From: Histomonas meleagridis
Lineage: Eukaryota; Parabasalia; Tritrichomonadida; Dientamoebidae
DNA length: 64,000 nt
Direction of reading: 5' to 3'
Assembly: GCA_020186115.1 (NCBI GenBank)
Contig: WSYJ01000060.1
Location: forward strand, 1,922,001 to 1,986,000
Position numbers and translations under genes: made by a program. Positions 1 to 8,921 of the stretch are shown here, in pieces. Numbering within the stretch: the stretch's first letter is position 1; every line of letters begins with the position of its first letter. The notes beneath the pieces were generated by a model. That model made no database searches, was not told the origin of the DNA, and saw only the letters and a list, made by a program, of their open reading frames with translations.

Positions 1-1301
1 TGACTTGGTAATTCCATTCCTGGAGTCCAAGTTATTCCACCCTTTGAGAATTGTTCTGAGTTAAAGTTAACTCCTTCCAAGTCCTGTAATGCATATTCGT
101 TACCATTATCTGCAGCATTTTCGTCATCAAATATCATTGTATAACCATTAGCATTTTCTTTCCTAAGCAAGAAAATATAGCATATCATAGCTACTATCAC
201 TAAGTCAGACAGGTTAGACATGGTTTGGTCGACCCATAGATAATAGTCTGCAAAGAAAAGTGTGAAAATTTTGACAACGATCAAAATTGAATACACGACG
301 AACGTTATCTGCAGTTGATGGTACATTTTGTGCTTCTGCCAGACGGGCGTTGTCTTTGGGTTAATGCCACGATTAGTGATGGACAAAAGATGGGCTAAGA
401 TACGTAATGATGAGTTACTTATGGATTTAGCTAAGTCTCGGAAATATAATGCAAGAAATACAACTAATCCTAAAACTATAAGAATATCCCAGTTACCAAA
501 TGATGTGTATGAAAGAAAAGTATAAAAGACTAGCATCAAGGCTGTGTAGAGAAGAGATAATGCAAGACTTGAAAATTTAATTGAAGATCGTATAATACAC
601 CAACCTTTGGCAGCAAGAATAATGTCAAGGAATAACGCTATTTGGAAGAAAAGTTGGAATATAATTGATGCTGTGGTCATTCCTGTGCTATTGTGATGAC
701 TTTTTTCATGATAAATACCAATAGTATTGATAAGTTTGGAAACAACGCAAAGCGCAAAGCATCCTGTAAAGAAATAGTGAATGTATATCTTTGAGCCAAA
801 ATTCATAAACCAGTTGACGAGCCATACAACAAGAACAGCAACAAAAAGTACAAGGAAAATGGGTAATATGTAAAGAAGTGGCTTCTTGCGGTAATCAAGT
901 GTTGAACCAGGGTTTGAAAAATCTAAATTAAGATACAGCGAAACTTTCCTGTTGTCACCTTGTTTGGGACATATGTAATAGAATATTGCATAAACGCCTT
1001 CACTTTCTATAGTTCCGTTCAAACAATATGAGCCATTTCCATCGACACGTGCTTGAATTTTTGAAAAAGTATAATTTCTATAACAAAAATCATCGGCATC
1101 TAAACCTGGAAGACTTAATATTTGACTGTATCTGCTTTGGTTGACAAGTCCAAAAACAATTGGAACACGAGAAACATGTGAAACATCAATATCATATTTG
1201 CCACCTTGTTCAAAGCCATAACCCATGTGGGCTCCAAACGGAGGGGTGATTGTTACCTTTACATTTGTGTATTTTAGGGCAAGAAAAAAAATACTGAACA
1301 T
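1..1301 (-). CDS. GOST-type seven-transmembrane protein (Lung_7-TM_R family), partial
   Basis: The frame is open from an ATG at 1301 to the window edge, 433 codons, so the C-terminus is missing. A short hydrophobic N-terminus is followed by a lumenal domain of about 130 residues with four cysteines. Seven hydrophobic segments follow at roughly residues 142-168, 171-193, 209-232, 242-262, 270-287, 328-350 and 361-379. The third ends in AKGWCII, resembling the conserved AKGW of the GPR107/GPR108/TMEM87 (GOST) family, which acts in Golgi and endosomal trafficking. A long polar loop lies between helices 5 and 6. The visible tail after helix 7 is acidic. A TCATTTG initiator-like motif lies about 10 bases before the ATG. 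Family level is fairly secure; the GPR107 versus TMEM87 branch is not resolved. Confidence 0.75.
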   Translation of the reverse strand, partial: MFSIFFLALKYTNVKVTITPPFGAHMGYGFEQGGKYDIDVSHVSRVPIVFGLVNQSRYSQILSLPGLDADDFCYRNYTFSKIQARVDGNGSYCLNGTIESEGVYAIFYYICPKQGDNRKVSLYLNLDFSNPGSTLDYRKKPLLYILPIFLVLFVAVLVVWLVNWFMNFGSKIYIHYFFTGCFALCVVSKLINTIGIYHEKSHHNSTGMTTASIIFQLFFQIALFLDIILAAKGWCIIRSSIKFSSLALSLLYTALMLVFYTFLSYTSFGNWDILIVLGLVVFLALYFRDLAKSISNSSLRILAHLLSITNRGINPKTTPVWQKHKMYHQLQITFVVYSILIVVKIFTLFFADYYLWVDQTMSNLSDLVIVAMICYIFLLRKENANGYTMIFDDENAADNGNEYALQDLEGVNFNSEQFSKGGITWTPGMELPS

Positions 1302-1904
1302 CGTAAATTACAAATGAGATAAATTTTTCAATTTTGAAATGAGAAAACCGATGGGATTTGTATGCCACTTTTTCGTAACCGATTTGACAAAAGCAAAGGA
1401 AAACGACTTATCACAGCTCAAAACCTTCTCTAGAGAATCTTTTAAGATAAAGGTTAAAGCTCCCAATCAAATTTTAAAAATCTCTTTAAATAATTTTATA
1501 TAAAAATTTTTAGATAAAATTTTTTTTCTTGAATTAACGTTTTCGAGAGATGGGTATAGCAATCAAAAAGTGGGAAATTTGTTCGGACAAACAATTTTAC
1601 AATTCTTGATTTTTTTCCAATTATTGAGTAACTTGCTTGAACCTCTGGTTTTTTCTTTAAAATTATTTTTCTTTTTTGTAAATAGTCCTGTAAAATTGAT
1701 ATGTTTTATAAATAATCGTTACCTGGAAAAATTAATTTTTAAGATAAGTAATGCATAAAATTTTTTAAATTTCAATTAATTTTTGTCTTTAATTTTGGTT
1801 TTCAATGAATTATTATTCCCTAAAATTATTTTGATCAACATAAATTTATAAACATTTAATTAAACAATGTAGCGAATGTGTATTTTATTATACAAACTGA
1901 TAGT
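1302..1904. other. Intergenic region with one short doubtful ORF
   Basis: This AT-rich spacer lies between the start of the GOST-type gene and the stop of the CCDC61-like gene. It holds the initiator at 1311 and one plus-strand ORF at 1339-1503 of 54 codons beginning MRKPMGFVCHFFVTD. The first 40 codons of that ORF look coding in composition, but no family is recognised and it may be a relic. Nothing else is evident. Confidence 0.3.
1311..1317 (-). promoter_or_regulatory. Initiator-like TCATTTG
   Basis: On the minus strand TCATTTG precedes the ATG at 1301 by about 10 bases. It fits the trichomonad initiator pattern TCA-Y-W, in which the A is the usual transcription start. A motif this short will also occur by chance in AT-rich DNA, so position is the main support. 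Confidence 0.45.
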
Positions 1905-3005
1905 TTAATAATGATACTTTTGTTGAATCAAAGAATGAAGTCTTTTGATTTTTTGCTCTGAATTGTTTTCATAATCCCTATTATTTCTAGACATATATTT
2001 TGTTCGTTTTGGATTAGACGTCGGGGAAAATGATCTTGTGCCATTTCTTTTTGTTGGTGATGATTTTCTTCTCTTTATACTTCTAACAGGAGATTGATCT
2101 CTTGAGGAATTAGAAGAACTTTTATGTGTTCTAACCCATTCTGTAGGATCAAATCTTTTATATGATGATCTAGATGAATTACTTTTTACAGAACTACTTC
2201 TTGAGGAACCAGATGAATAATTTCGTTTCGAATCAAGTTGTAATGGTTTTCTATTTTGTGCAGATGAATTTCGTGATTTTGTATTTACTTTTGGTAGAAA
2301 CTGTCGCTCATAAAGTGGTATATATTTCGATTGTGAATTTCGACTTTGTAAATGTTGATTTTTGGGTTGTGGATTGATAATGTTTTTCTCAAGAATGGAG
2401 ATTTTACGTCGAAGACTATTGATTATGGCATCTTTCTCTTCAGTGACTTTTTTAAGTGTGTTATTGATTTCATATATTTGCATTTCAAGAGAATGAATTT
2501 CATCTTTTTGTTTGGGAGGTTGTGTAATTCGTGTTAAAAGGCGTCTGTTTTCACTCTTTAAACCACGGATAATGGCGCAAAGTTCGTCATTTGTATATGG
2601 TTTTCTGACAAGCATTAATGGATATTTAACACTATCAAATTGAGTTGACTGAGTTATCACCAAATATTTTTTATCATCGGTTGGTTTAAGAGATGATGAT
2701 GAAAGTTGGCTTTTTTTCTGTAGTGCTAAGATATCTTGTTGACTAAGGATGTTAAGAGATACTTCTTCTGATGTTCCTGAAATTGCAACTTGAAGCATTT
2801 TCCAGAAAACAGAAACACGCTTGAAACTTCCTGTAGCACGAGTCATTTCTTCAATAAAAGAACCTGTGAAATCACCACTCCAACGATCAGGTATATCTTC
2901 ATCAAGAAGTAAAACATTAAAAACATCAGCTTGTCGGACAGTTATGCGTACTTTATAATTAGTTCCACGAACAGAAAATGCTGCTTCAATTTGTTCATTA
3001 TCCAT
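1905..3005 (-). CDS. CCDC61: CCDC61/VFL3-like basal-body protein
   Basis: The 366-residue product has an N-terminal head domain (about 1-135) of the XRCC4/SAS-6 superfamily type, with the family pattern RWSGDFTGSFIEEMTRATG, then KRVSVFWKMLQVA, then KYLVITQSTQFDSVKYPL. This parallels the same stretches in animal CCDC61. A coiled coil follows (about 140-205), then a basic, serine-rich tail (about 215-366). CCDC61/VFL3 binds microtubules and orients basal bodies and their rootlets, which fits a multiflagellated cell. The protein is shorter than the human one (about 510 residues). It is divergent from the CAP-Gly gene, with only 123 bp between the two ATGs. The stop codon reads into TAAA. Confidence 0.8.
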   Translation of the reverse strand: MDNEQIEAAFSVRGTNYKVRITVRQADVFNVLLLDEDIPDRWSGDFTGSFIEEMTRATGSFKRVSVFWKMLQVAISGTSEEVSLNILSQQDILALQKKSQLSSSSLKPTDDKKYLVITQSTQFDSVKYPLMLVRKPYTNDELCAIIRGLKSENRRLLTRITQPPKQKDEIHSLEMQIYEINNTLKKVTEEKDAIINSLRRKISILEKNIINPQPKNQHLQSRNSQSKYIPLYERQFLPKVNTKSRNSSAQNRKPLQLDSKRNYSSGSSRSSSVKSNSSRSSYKRFDPTEWVRTHKSSSNSSRDQSPVRSIKRRKSSPTKRNGTRSFSPTSNPKRTKYMSRNNRDYENNSEQKIKRLHSLIQQKYHY

Positions 3006-3128
3006 TTGTTTCCCTTGTTGATCTTAACGTACTTTAAAAAACTTATTATGTAAACTATTCAATCGTAATTTCAATACTTTAATATATGTCAATATTTTTG
3101 AAGTTGAATATTAATGCCAACAGTATAA
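3006..3128. promoter_or_regulatory. Short divergent promoter between CCDC61-like and CAP-Gly genes
   Basis: Only 123 bp separate two divergent ATGs (3005 minus, 3129 plus). The stretch is AT-rich and must hold both start regions. I see no clear TCAYW initiator close to either ATG, so these two genes may use another core element. Confidence 0.4.
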
Positions 3129-4928
3129 ATGGAAGTTGGAGCAAAAATAAATATACATGGGCTTATAGCAACAGTAAGATATATAGGTGATTATCATGTA
3201 AAACCTGGTGTTTGGGTTGGGCTTGAATTAGAAAAACCAAAAGGGAAAAATAATGGAACAATAAAAGGAAAACAATATTTTACTTGCAAAGAACATCATG
3301 GATTATTTGTTAAACTCGAAGATATAATGAAAGTTGCAAAGTTATCAACTCCAACAAAAAAAAATTCAAATGAGACATCAATTCATCAAACACCAACTAA
3401 ATCTAATATGCCAGCATCACTTTCTAAACCTGTTAAACAATCAAGGCCCAATAATATTCAAACAACACCAAAAAATGATAAAAAGGATGAACTTTCTCTT
3501 CCAAAAAAATTAGACAAAATTAAGAAGCAAATATCAGCAGTAAAAATCAAGCAACTTCAATGTGTTAACGCATACAAACAACAAAAACGTGCTTTTGATA
3601 AAGAGATTGATAATATCACACAAGAATTCAATGAAGAAAGTGTGAAAACAGAAATCGAATTAGAGTCCGAAGTTCTTGATCTTGAAGAACAAATATATGA
3701 TTCTTCTTTGATTACTCGTCATCTAATGGAAATCTCCGATGAAAAAACAGCTCTTAAGCAAATAGATCTTTATACTAATATTAATAACGAATATGCTGAA
3801 TATGAAAAAGACTTCGATATGTTTCTTCAATCGCAAAGAATCAATGTTTCGACCGTTAATAATTCCATTAACGTTCTCAATAAACGTCTCCAAAAGTGTC
3901 ACGAAGTACGTGAAAAGCGGCAAGATGAAATGGAACAGCTTCAAACCCAACTTGATGAAACTCAAAAAAATCTAGAAAAGAAGCGACCACAATGGCATGA
4001 CATTAGTAATCTTCGTGATAAATACCAACAACTTTCAACTCAAAATTCGGAAATTGAAGAAAAGAATTTTCTTCAAAAAGCGGAACAAAATTCCACCAAC
4101 GAATTTGTTAATATTCTTCAAGGTAATAACCTAATTAATTTAGTTTTAGTTACAAAGCGAATTCAAAAGAAATCCCTACTAATTGATGAAACGCCAATCA
4201 AAGAAGAGATATTACACATTTGTGATATAATTTTATTGATTTTTTGTGGGTTTATAAGCAATGAGGAAAAGGCACATGAATTACTTAATGAATTGGAAAA
4301 ACTTGAAAAAAGCATTGAAAGCAATACGTTACCGAATAACTTTGACATTTTATACCAATTGATTCAAGATTCGACTTACATTTCTATCGACTTGGTTTTC
4401 ACATCACACTTCATACGAAAGTCACTTCATATGATCAAAAATGAAAACACTAAAAAAGAATTCGACGGTTTTACGCAAAAGATAACATGTCCAATACACC
4501 CATCAATACTTAGAAGTGAGAAAGGTTCTTTTGTGAGTTTTTTTAATTCGCTTAAAGAAGAACTAAAAAAGGCTATAAATGAAGAAGAAGAAATTCAAAT
4601 TGGAATTTTTGATGAGACTGCAAATATGTTTGTGTCTGATGTGAAAGAACTAAATGTTTTTGATCAGATTTATCATTTACAAATGTTAAATGTGATTGAA
4701 AAAAATAATAATTTAGATTTGATAAAAAATAAAAAGCAAAATGAAAAAAATAAATTAAAAGAACAAATACAATTTTTAACAAGGGAAATAAAAATAGAAA
4801 GAAATATGTTCTTGAAAAAAAAGCAAAAATTGTTGGAATTAAATGAGTCCCTGAAAGAAGAGTTGGAAAAACTTGGAGTAATTAAGAACGAAATTAAGCA
4901 GTACCAAGAAATGGATAATTTTGTATAA
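3129..4928 (+). CDS. CAP-Gly coiled-coil protein, possibly p150Glued/DCTN1-like
   Basis: Residues 1-70 form a CAP-Gly domain: GVWVGLELEKPKGKNNGTIK, then KQYFTCKEHHGLFVKLED. The groove motif reads KNNG instead of the usual GKNDG. A basic Ser/Thr/Pro-rich linker (about 75-135), a long coiled coil (about 137-330), a more globular section (about 335-525) and a second coiled coil (about 535-599) follow. That order matches dynactin p150Glued (CAP-Gly, basic linker, CC1, intercoil domain, CC2), but at 599 residues it is half the usual size. CLIP-type and tubulin-cofactor proteins also carry CAP-Gly domains. Microtubule binding is well supported; dynactin identity is inference. The stop overlaps TAAATAAA. 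Confidence 0.75.
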   Translation: MEVGAKINIHGLIATVRYIGDYHVKPGVWVGLELEKPKGKNNGTIKGKQYFTCKEHHGLFVKLEDIMKVAKLSTPTKKNSNETSIHQTPTKSNMPASLSKPVKQSRPNNIQTTPKNDKKDELSLPKKLDKIKKQISAVKIKQLQCVNAYKQQKRAFDKEIDNITQEFNEESVKTEIELESEVLDLEEQIYDSSLITRHLMEISDEKTALKQIDLYTNINNEYAEYEKDFDMFLQSQRINVSTVNNSINVLNKRLQKCHEVREKRQDEMEQLQTQLDETQKNLEKKRPQWHDISNLRDKYQQLSTQNSEIEEKNFLQKAEQNSTNEFVNILQGNNLINLVLVTKRIQKKSLLIDETPIKEEILHICDIILLIFCGFISNEEKAHELLNELEKLEKSIESNTLPNNFDILYQLIQDSTYISIDLVFTSHFIRKSLHMIKNENTKKEFDGFTQKITCPIHPSILRSEKGSFVSFFNSLKEELKKAINEEEEIQIGIFDETANMFVSDVKELNVFDQIYHLQMLNVIEKNNNLDLIKNKKQNEKNKLKEQIQFLTREIKIERNMFLKKKQKLLELNESLKEELEKLGVIKNEIKQYQEMDNFV

Positions 4929-5295
4929 ATAAATGTTTTTATAATATTATCTTTTTAATAAAAGATTTTTTAAAGTATATAGCTATATACCACGTTTAGT
5001 AGATCATAGATATTAATATATAATCTTGTATTTTAATTACAAAAATATATTATTTTTAAATGATTTACTTTAATCAAAAAAAAAGTTAGATGCCGGAGAT
5101 AGTTTGCTTGTGTTATCACTAAAAATGATGAATTATTAAGCTTTATTGATCAATATGGGCGCTCAAAAAATAAACGGATTTTTGCCATCTTGCTCAAAAT
5201 TCAGCTGCCAATTCAAAAAAAAAGTAAACGGCATAAAAGTGTTGCAAAGATTTTCTGAATTTTAAATTAAAACCGCCATATTTAGCCATTTCAGG
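4929..5295. other. Intergenic spacer, nothing evident
   Basis: About 370 bp of AT-rich DNA between the CAP-Gly gene and the chromodomain gene. The right part should contain the chromodomain promoter. No convincing ORF, RNA gene or repeat was seen. Confidence 0.3.
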
Positions 5296-5820
5296 ATGAG
5301 TGAAGAAGATGTATACGAAGTTGAAGCAATCGTTGGTGAAAGAACCAGGCGTGGAAAAAAGCAATTTAAAGTCCATTGGGTTGGGTATCCAAGCGAAGAC
5401 GATACTTGGGAAAATGAAGAAGATGTTGATTGTGATGAATTAATTGAAGAATACCGCGAAAAAGTTAAAAAAGAAATAGAGGAAAACAAATCAAAATCAC
5501 CAGAAAAAAAAGGTAGAAAAAGGCATACAAGAAAAATCATTGGCGTATCAAAGAAAGATGGAAAAATTAAATATTCTGTTCAATCATCAAATGGAGATGT
5601 ATCTACTTTCTCTTCAAAAGTTCTTATCAAATCAATGGCCAATAAATTAGTTGAGTTTCTTGAAGGTCTTATTCCTGAAGATCAAAGTGTTGACGAACAG
5701 AATGAAGAAAAGAAAGAAGAAAAAAGTGAAGAAAAAAGTGAAGAAAAAAATGATGTATTACCCCTTGTTGAATCTGTTGATGATATTGCTGAACCAGAAA
5801 ATAATGATGTTAATCAATAA
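5296..5820 (+). CDS. HP1-like protein: chromodomain plus chromo shadow domain
   Basis: The 174-residue product begins with a chromodomain (about 5-55). The three aromatic cage positions that hold methyl-lysine are present: Y7, W28 and Y31, within VYEVEAIVGERTRRG and FKVHWVGYPSEDDTWEN. A lysine-rich hinge follows. Residues about 80-118 (KIIGVSKKDGKIKYSVQ onward to LVEFLEGLIP) resemble a chromo shadow domain, the dimerisation module of HP1. The tail is acidic, with EEK/SEEK repeats. The expected role is reading H3K9 methylation and building silent chromatin. The last 7 bp overlap a short ORF on the opposite strand. Confidence 0.85.
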   Translation: MSEEDVYEVEAIVGERTRRGKKQFKVHWVGYPSEDDTWENEEDVDCDELIEEYREKVKKEIEENKSKSPEKKGRKRHTRKIIGVSKKDGKIKYSVQSSNGDVSTFSSKVLIKSMANKLVEFLEGLIPEDQSVDEQNEEKKEEKSEEKSEEKNDVLPLVESVDDIAEPENNDVNQ

Positions 5821-5969
5821 ACATCTTTTCCAACCCACCCCTGCGGTTGTGGTCGTATTTCACTAAAAAAGTCTGGCTTTTCGGCGTTCGCATAAAAAAA
5901 ATTTACTCGTTTTGTCTCATATGAAACAAATGAATTAATAAACCCTTCAAGTTTTTGTGTGGAAGACAT
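5814..5969 (-). CDS. Hypothetical 51-residue protein
   Basis: An ATG at 5969 opens 51 codons, starting MSSTQKLEGFINSFVSYETK and ending QGWVGKDVY. Codon composition is richer and more coding-like than the surrounding spacer. The ORF ends inside the last codons of the HP1-like gene, giving a tail-to-tail overlap (5814-5820). An initiator-like TCACA lies about 30 bases before the ATG. I do not recognise a family; it has no hydrophobic segment and no cysteines. It could be a real microprotein or the end of a decayed gene. Confidence 0.4.
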   Translation of the reverse strand: MSSTQKLEGFINSFVSYETKRVNFFYANAEKPDFFSEIRPQPQGWVGKDVY

Positions 5970-6468
5970 TGTTGTATTCTATTTGACTCCTTTGTGAAAG
6001 TGTTTCATGTGTATTCCGATTGTTAACGGTTTTGGGGCCGTCCACGAGAATCTTCAGTTCTCAACACACTAAATTTACATTTTTTGTATCGATGTATGCT
6101 TTTAACTTTTGCTTTTTATTTACGGTTTTCCCGCGTGGGAATTGAATACTCATTCAATAATTGAATACAACTCAAAATTACTGGAAAATATCATAATTTC
6201 TTCCCATGAATACAAGATAATTTAATCCAAAAAAACATTATAGATATTTGTTCTTGAATGTGTAGATTCGATTAATGCTATTGGAATTTTAAAATAAAAA
6301 TATTTTTTCAAATTGATCTTATCTCATTTTAGAATTAATTTTTTGAGATTTAATATTAAATTATTTCATTACTTCATATAAGCTATATTATATATTAATT
6401 TTATCGAAAATCATTAAGTTTGATTTTTTAAGTTTAAAAAAAATCAAAAAAATAGGAATTTATTACGG
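5970..6468. other. Intergenic region, nothing evident
   Basis: About 500 bp, becoming strongly AT-rich toward the right. It should hold the promoter of the 51-codon ORF. I see no RNA gene, repeat or ORF. Confidence 0.3.
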
Positions 6469-6738
6469 TTAGATCGGCGTGCATTCAAAAAAGTGTGTAT
6501 TTGAATGGTTTATTATGAAAAGCGCGTATAAAAGTGCCGATGCATTCCACAGTCCAGGGTAAAGCGACATCTTTGATTCGTCTGAAAATAATAATGTGTT
6601 AAAGTCTATATTGCTATTATATGATGAATATCCAAAAATCATCCTCTTATGAATTTGTTCATCTGTAACAAAGATTTGAATGGGAGCCCTAGTTTTAGCA
6701 ATCTCGATATTGAAATCTGTGATATAATCTCTTTCCAT
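6469..6738 (-). pseudogene. Tc1/mariner-type transposase relic
   Basis: The ORF of 89 codons contains the block QIHKRMIFGYSSYNSNIDFN followed by TLLFSDESKMSLYPG. This matches the region around the second catalytic Asp of Tc1/mariner/pogo transposases (the FSDES block). After YPG the frame is wrong. In another minus-strand frame the sequence continues as FIRAFHNKPFKYTLF, like the R..NPKYT stretch that normally follows, and then stops. The N-terminal DNA-binding part and the last catalytic residue are absent, and no inverted terminal repeats were found. It is a dead fragment. Confidence 0.55.
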
Positions 6739-7087
6739 TCAGTATGAAAAACCGTTTCTATCGTGCTACAACCTTTTTGATATCAGTTTATAATAAATAA
6801 AAAATATTCATCATTGTATTTATGGAGTTCAGCAAATGCATGTGCTACTTCATATCGGCAACTATTAACTTCAGTCCATAACGGTCGCCAGTACGATAGA
6901 GTGAAAGTGTTAAATTAAATAGTTTACTCATAAATTGATTGATTTTTGAGAATTTCCATACACAACAAATCTGATTGGTTCAATCGGAAATTAGAGTGCC
7001 CCAATAATAAGCACTTTTTAGCAAATGACAAACCGATGGATTTGACAGTTTTGTTTATTGTTTTGAGTGATTTACATAAAGAGAGTT
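6739..7087. other. Spacer upstream of the tetraspanin-like gene
   Basis: AT-rich DNA with frames broken by stops. It may include further decayed transposon sequence, but I could not align any of it. The right part is the presumed promoter of the tetraspanin-like gene; no clear initiator motif was seen. Confidence 0.25.
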
Positions 7088-7708
7088 ATGGGAATCAAAC
7101 CTTGGATTCTCAATATTATTTGCACAATAGGTTGCTTTGGTATCTTTTCCGGCATAATTGGGATGACAATACAATTTGCATATTGGCATGGGCTTACAGA
7201 TGACGAACTTTATATTATTATATTCAGAAATAATGAATCTGTATTGAGTATAATCGGATGTATTCTTGGGGTTCTCACCTTGATCACCGGTACATTTGCA
7301 TTCCTATTTAACAAAACCAAAATTTTCTTGATAATATGCGGAATTATGTTACTTGCAACTATGTGCTTTAATATAGCTGTCATCCCATCCCTCGATATAG
7401 AAGAAGAAGGCAAAAAAAAGGCAATATTTATAGAGAATTACAAAAATTATACTCCTGCCGAAAAATTTCAAAGTTTCGAAGACGATCAAACCTGTACAGG
7501 CTTTGAAAACATATCTAACAGTTGTCCAGTAACAAGGTATGGTTTAGAATATAAATGCTGCGATGAACCTATTAATGATTATTTCCAAAAGCGTTTCTCA
7601 AATAACCGCAAGTACCTATTAGTGTTCCTTGGTTTTACAGCTGTTGGAATTGTTTTTCTTGGGATAACTATAATTTTGTATTATAAGGAGAAACAGAAAA
7701 CTCAATAA
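7088..7708 (+). CDS. Tetraspanin-like membrane protein
   Basis: The open frame begins at a GTG (7067); the first ATG is at 7088 and gives MGIKPWILN, a typical tetraspanin opening, 206 residues in all. Four hydrophobic segments lie at about 6-30, 52-73, 77-100 and 177-198. The region between helices 3 and 4 (about 101-174) is the large extracellular loop and carries C136, C146 and the pair C157-C158. The pair is followed by Asp-Glu, so the classical CCG motif is not exact. Trichomonads have a tetraspanin family linked to surface adhesion and vesicles. The stop runs into TAAA. Confidence 0.6.
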   Translation: MGIKPWILNIICTIGCFGIFSGIIGMTIQFAYWHGLTDDELYIIIFRNNESVLSIIGCILGVLTLITGTFAFLFNKTKIFLIICGIMLLATMCFNIAVIPSLDIEEEGKKKAIFIENYKNYTPAEKFQSFEDDQTCTGFENISNSCPVTRYGLEYKCCDEPINDYFQKRFSNNRKYLLVFLGFTAVGIVFLGITIILYYKEKQKTQ

Positions 7709-8156
7709 ATTTTTTATCGAACCGAATTCTTCTTTGCTTCTTTAAGAAATAGTGAATGCGTAACACCCTACCCTTAAGGACGTTTTGATTTTGAATTCGA
7801 TGGAATTATGGGGTACCCGAAATATCGATATCTAAAATGAGTGGAATTTCATCGTCATAAAGGTTTCTTTACAAAATCAAAATTGAATTTATTTGAATGT
7901 TTTAGGTAGTGAGAAATGTGTGGTTTACATTTTCCTTCGGATAACCGTAAAAGCGGGCAAACATTTTTTAATCACGAAAATGCAAATTTTATGATATATA
8001 TTGATAATATTCAAATATCTTGGAACATATACAACCATATATTCAGTAATATTTCATATTTATATAAGTTTGATCTAAATTCTTTCGCACATCTTCAAGA
8101 AACTTGAGAAACAATGGTTTATCAAACCGTTTTGTAAATAGAAACCGTTTTTCATA
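7709..8156. other. Intergenic spacer upstream of the BET gene
   Basis: About 450 bp without a convincing gene. A 63-codon ORF at 7916-8107 has composition no different from spacer and is not supported. A TCATA at 8152-8156 abuts the BET start. Confidence 0.3.
8152..8156 (+). promoter_or_regulatory. Initiator-like TCATA next to the BET start
   Basis: TCATA ends immediately before the ATG at 8157. It fits the TCAYW pattern but would leave an almost leaderless mRNA, so it may be coincidental. Confidence 0.25.
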
Positions 8157-8921
8157 ATGCCTCTAACACCTCAACAAAAACAAAAATGCATTAATATTAT
8201 GAATAAAATGCTAAACTTTAATATATCTAAGATGTTCCTTCAGCCAGTAGATCCAATACGAGACGAATGTTCTGATTATTTTGATGTGATAAAAAATCCA
8301 ATGGATTTAGGAACTGCAATGAAGAAACTTCAAAGTGATGAATACCAAACAGTCGAGCAATGGAAAGACGATATCAACTTAATATGGACTAATACGATTA
8401 CTTATAATACGCCCAAAGCTTTAATTTCAACATTAGCCAAAACCCTACAAAATTATTTCAAAGAAGAAACAGCGACATTTTCTTCTGATTCTGAAAATGA
8501 TTGGAACACAGAATTTGAGAACCTTAAAGCTCAAGTATTGAATTTAATCAAAACTGGACCAAAAGTTGTTCAGCAAAAGCAGACCAAAAAGTCACAGCCA
8601 TCAAATTCACAACCAAAGCCCCCTATTCCAAGGTCTGTTTCTGTTCAGCCAAAACCAATAATCCAACCATCTGAACCGGCTCCTTCATCAAGCACATCAT
8701 CTTCTGTTCCCTACATCAGCCAAAAGGAAATCATACGATTATCCAAAGAAATAGAACTGATTGAAGATTCTTCGAAACAAGATCAAATCATTTCTTTGAT
8801 AAAGAAAAATGAGCCAAAATACGCAATTGGCGATGACGAAATAGAACTTAACTTGTTCAAGCTCAGCCCTGCGACATTAACAGAACTTCGTTCGTTGTTA
8901 AACAAATTTCAAAATAAATAA
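8157..8921 (+). CDS. BET-family protein: single bromodomain plus NET domain
   Basis: Residues about 5-110 form a bromodomain, with FLQPVDPIRDECSDYFDVIK, then NPMDLGTAMKKL and the acetyl-lysine-binding Asn N84 in TYNTP. A Pro/Ser-rich linker follows. Residues about 185-250 form an ET/NET domain with the conserved run IELNLFKLSPATLTELRSLL. This pairing defines BET proteins (BRD2/3/4, yeast Bdf1), which recruit transcription machinery to acetylated histones. Only one bromodomain is present, unlike the two in animals and fungi; plant GTE proteins have the same one-bromodomain layout. The gene ends in TAAATAAA. Confidence 0.9.
   Translation: MPLTPQQKQKCINIMNKMLNFNISKMFLQPVDPIRDECSDYFDVIKNPMDLGTAMKKLQSDEYQTVEQWKDDINLIWTNTITYNTPKALISTLAKTLQNYFKEETATFSSDSENDWNTEFENLKAQVLNLIKTGPKVVQQKQTKKSQPSNSQPKPPIPRSVSVQPKPIIQPSEPAPSSSTSSSVPYISQKEIIRLSKEIELIEDSSKQDQIISLIKKNEPKYAIGDDEIELNLFKLSPATLTELRSLLNKFQNK

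Noticed and set aside
6946-7203. 85-codon plus-strand frame before the tetraspanin-like gene
   Set aside because: It overlaps the tetraspanin-like frame, lacks domains and ends inside it.
7786-7803. An 18-bp identity with 34368-34385 (TGATTTTGAATTCGATGG)
   Set aside because: In AT-rich DNA of this length one such match is expected by chance, and neither context suggests a shared element.
7916-8107. 63-codon plus-strand ORF
   Set aside because: Composition is that of spacer and there is no recognisable feature.
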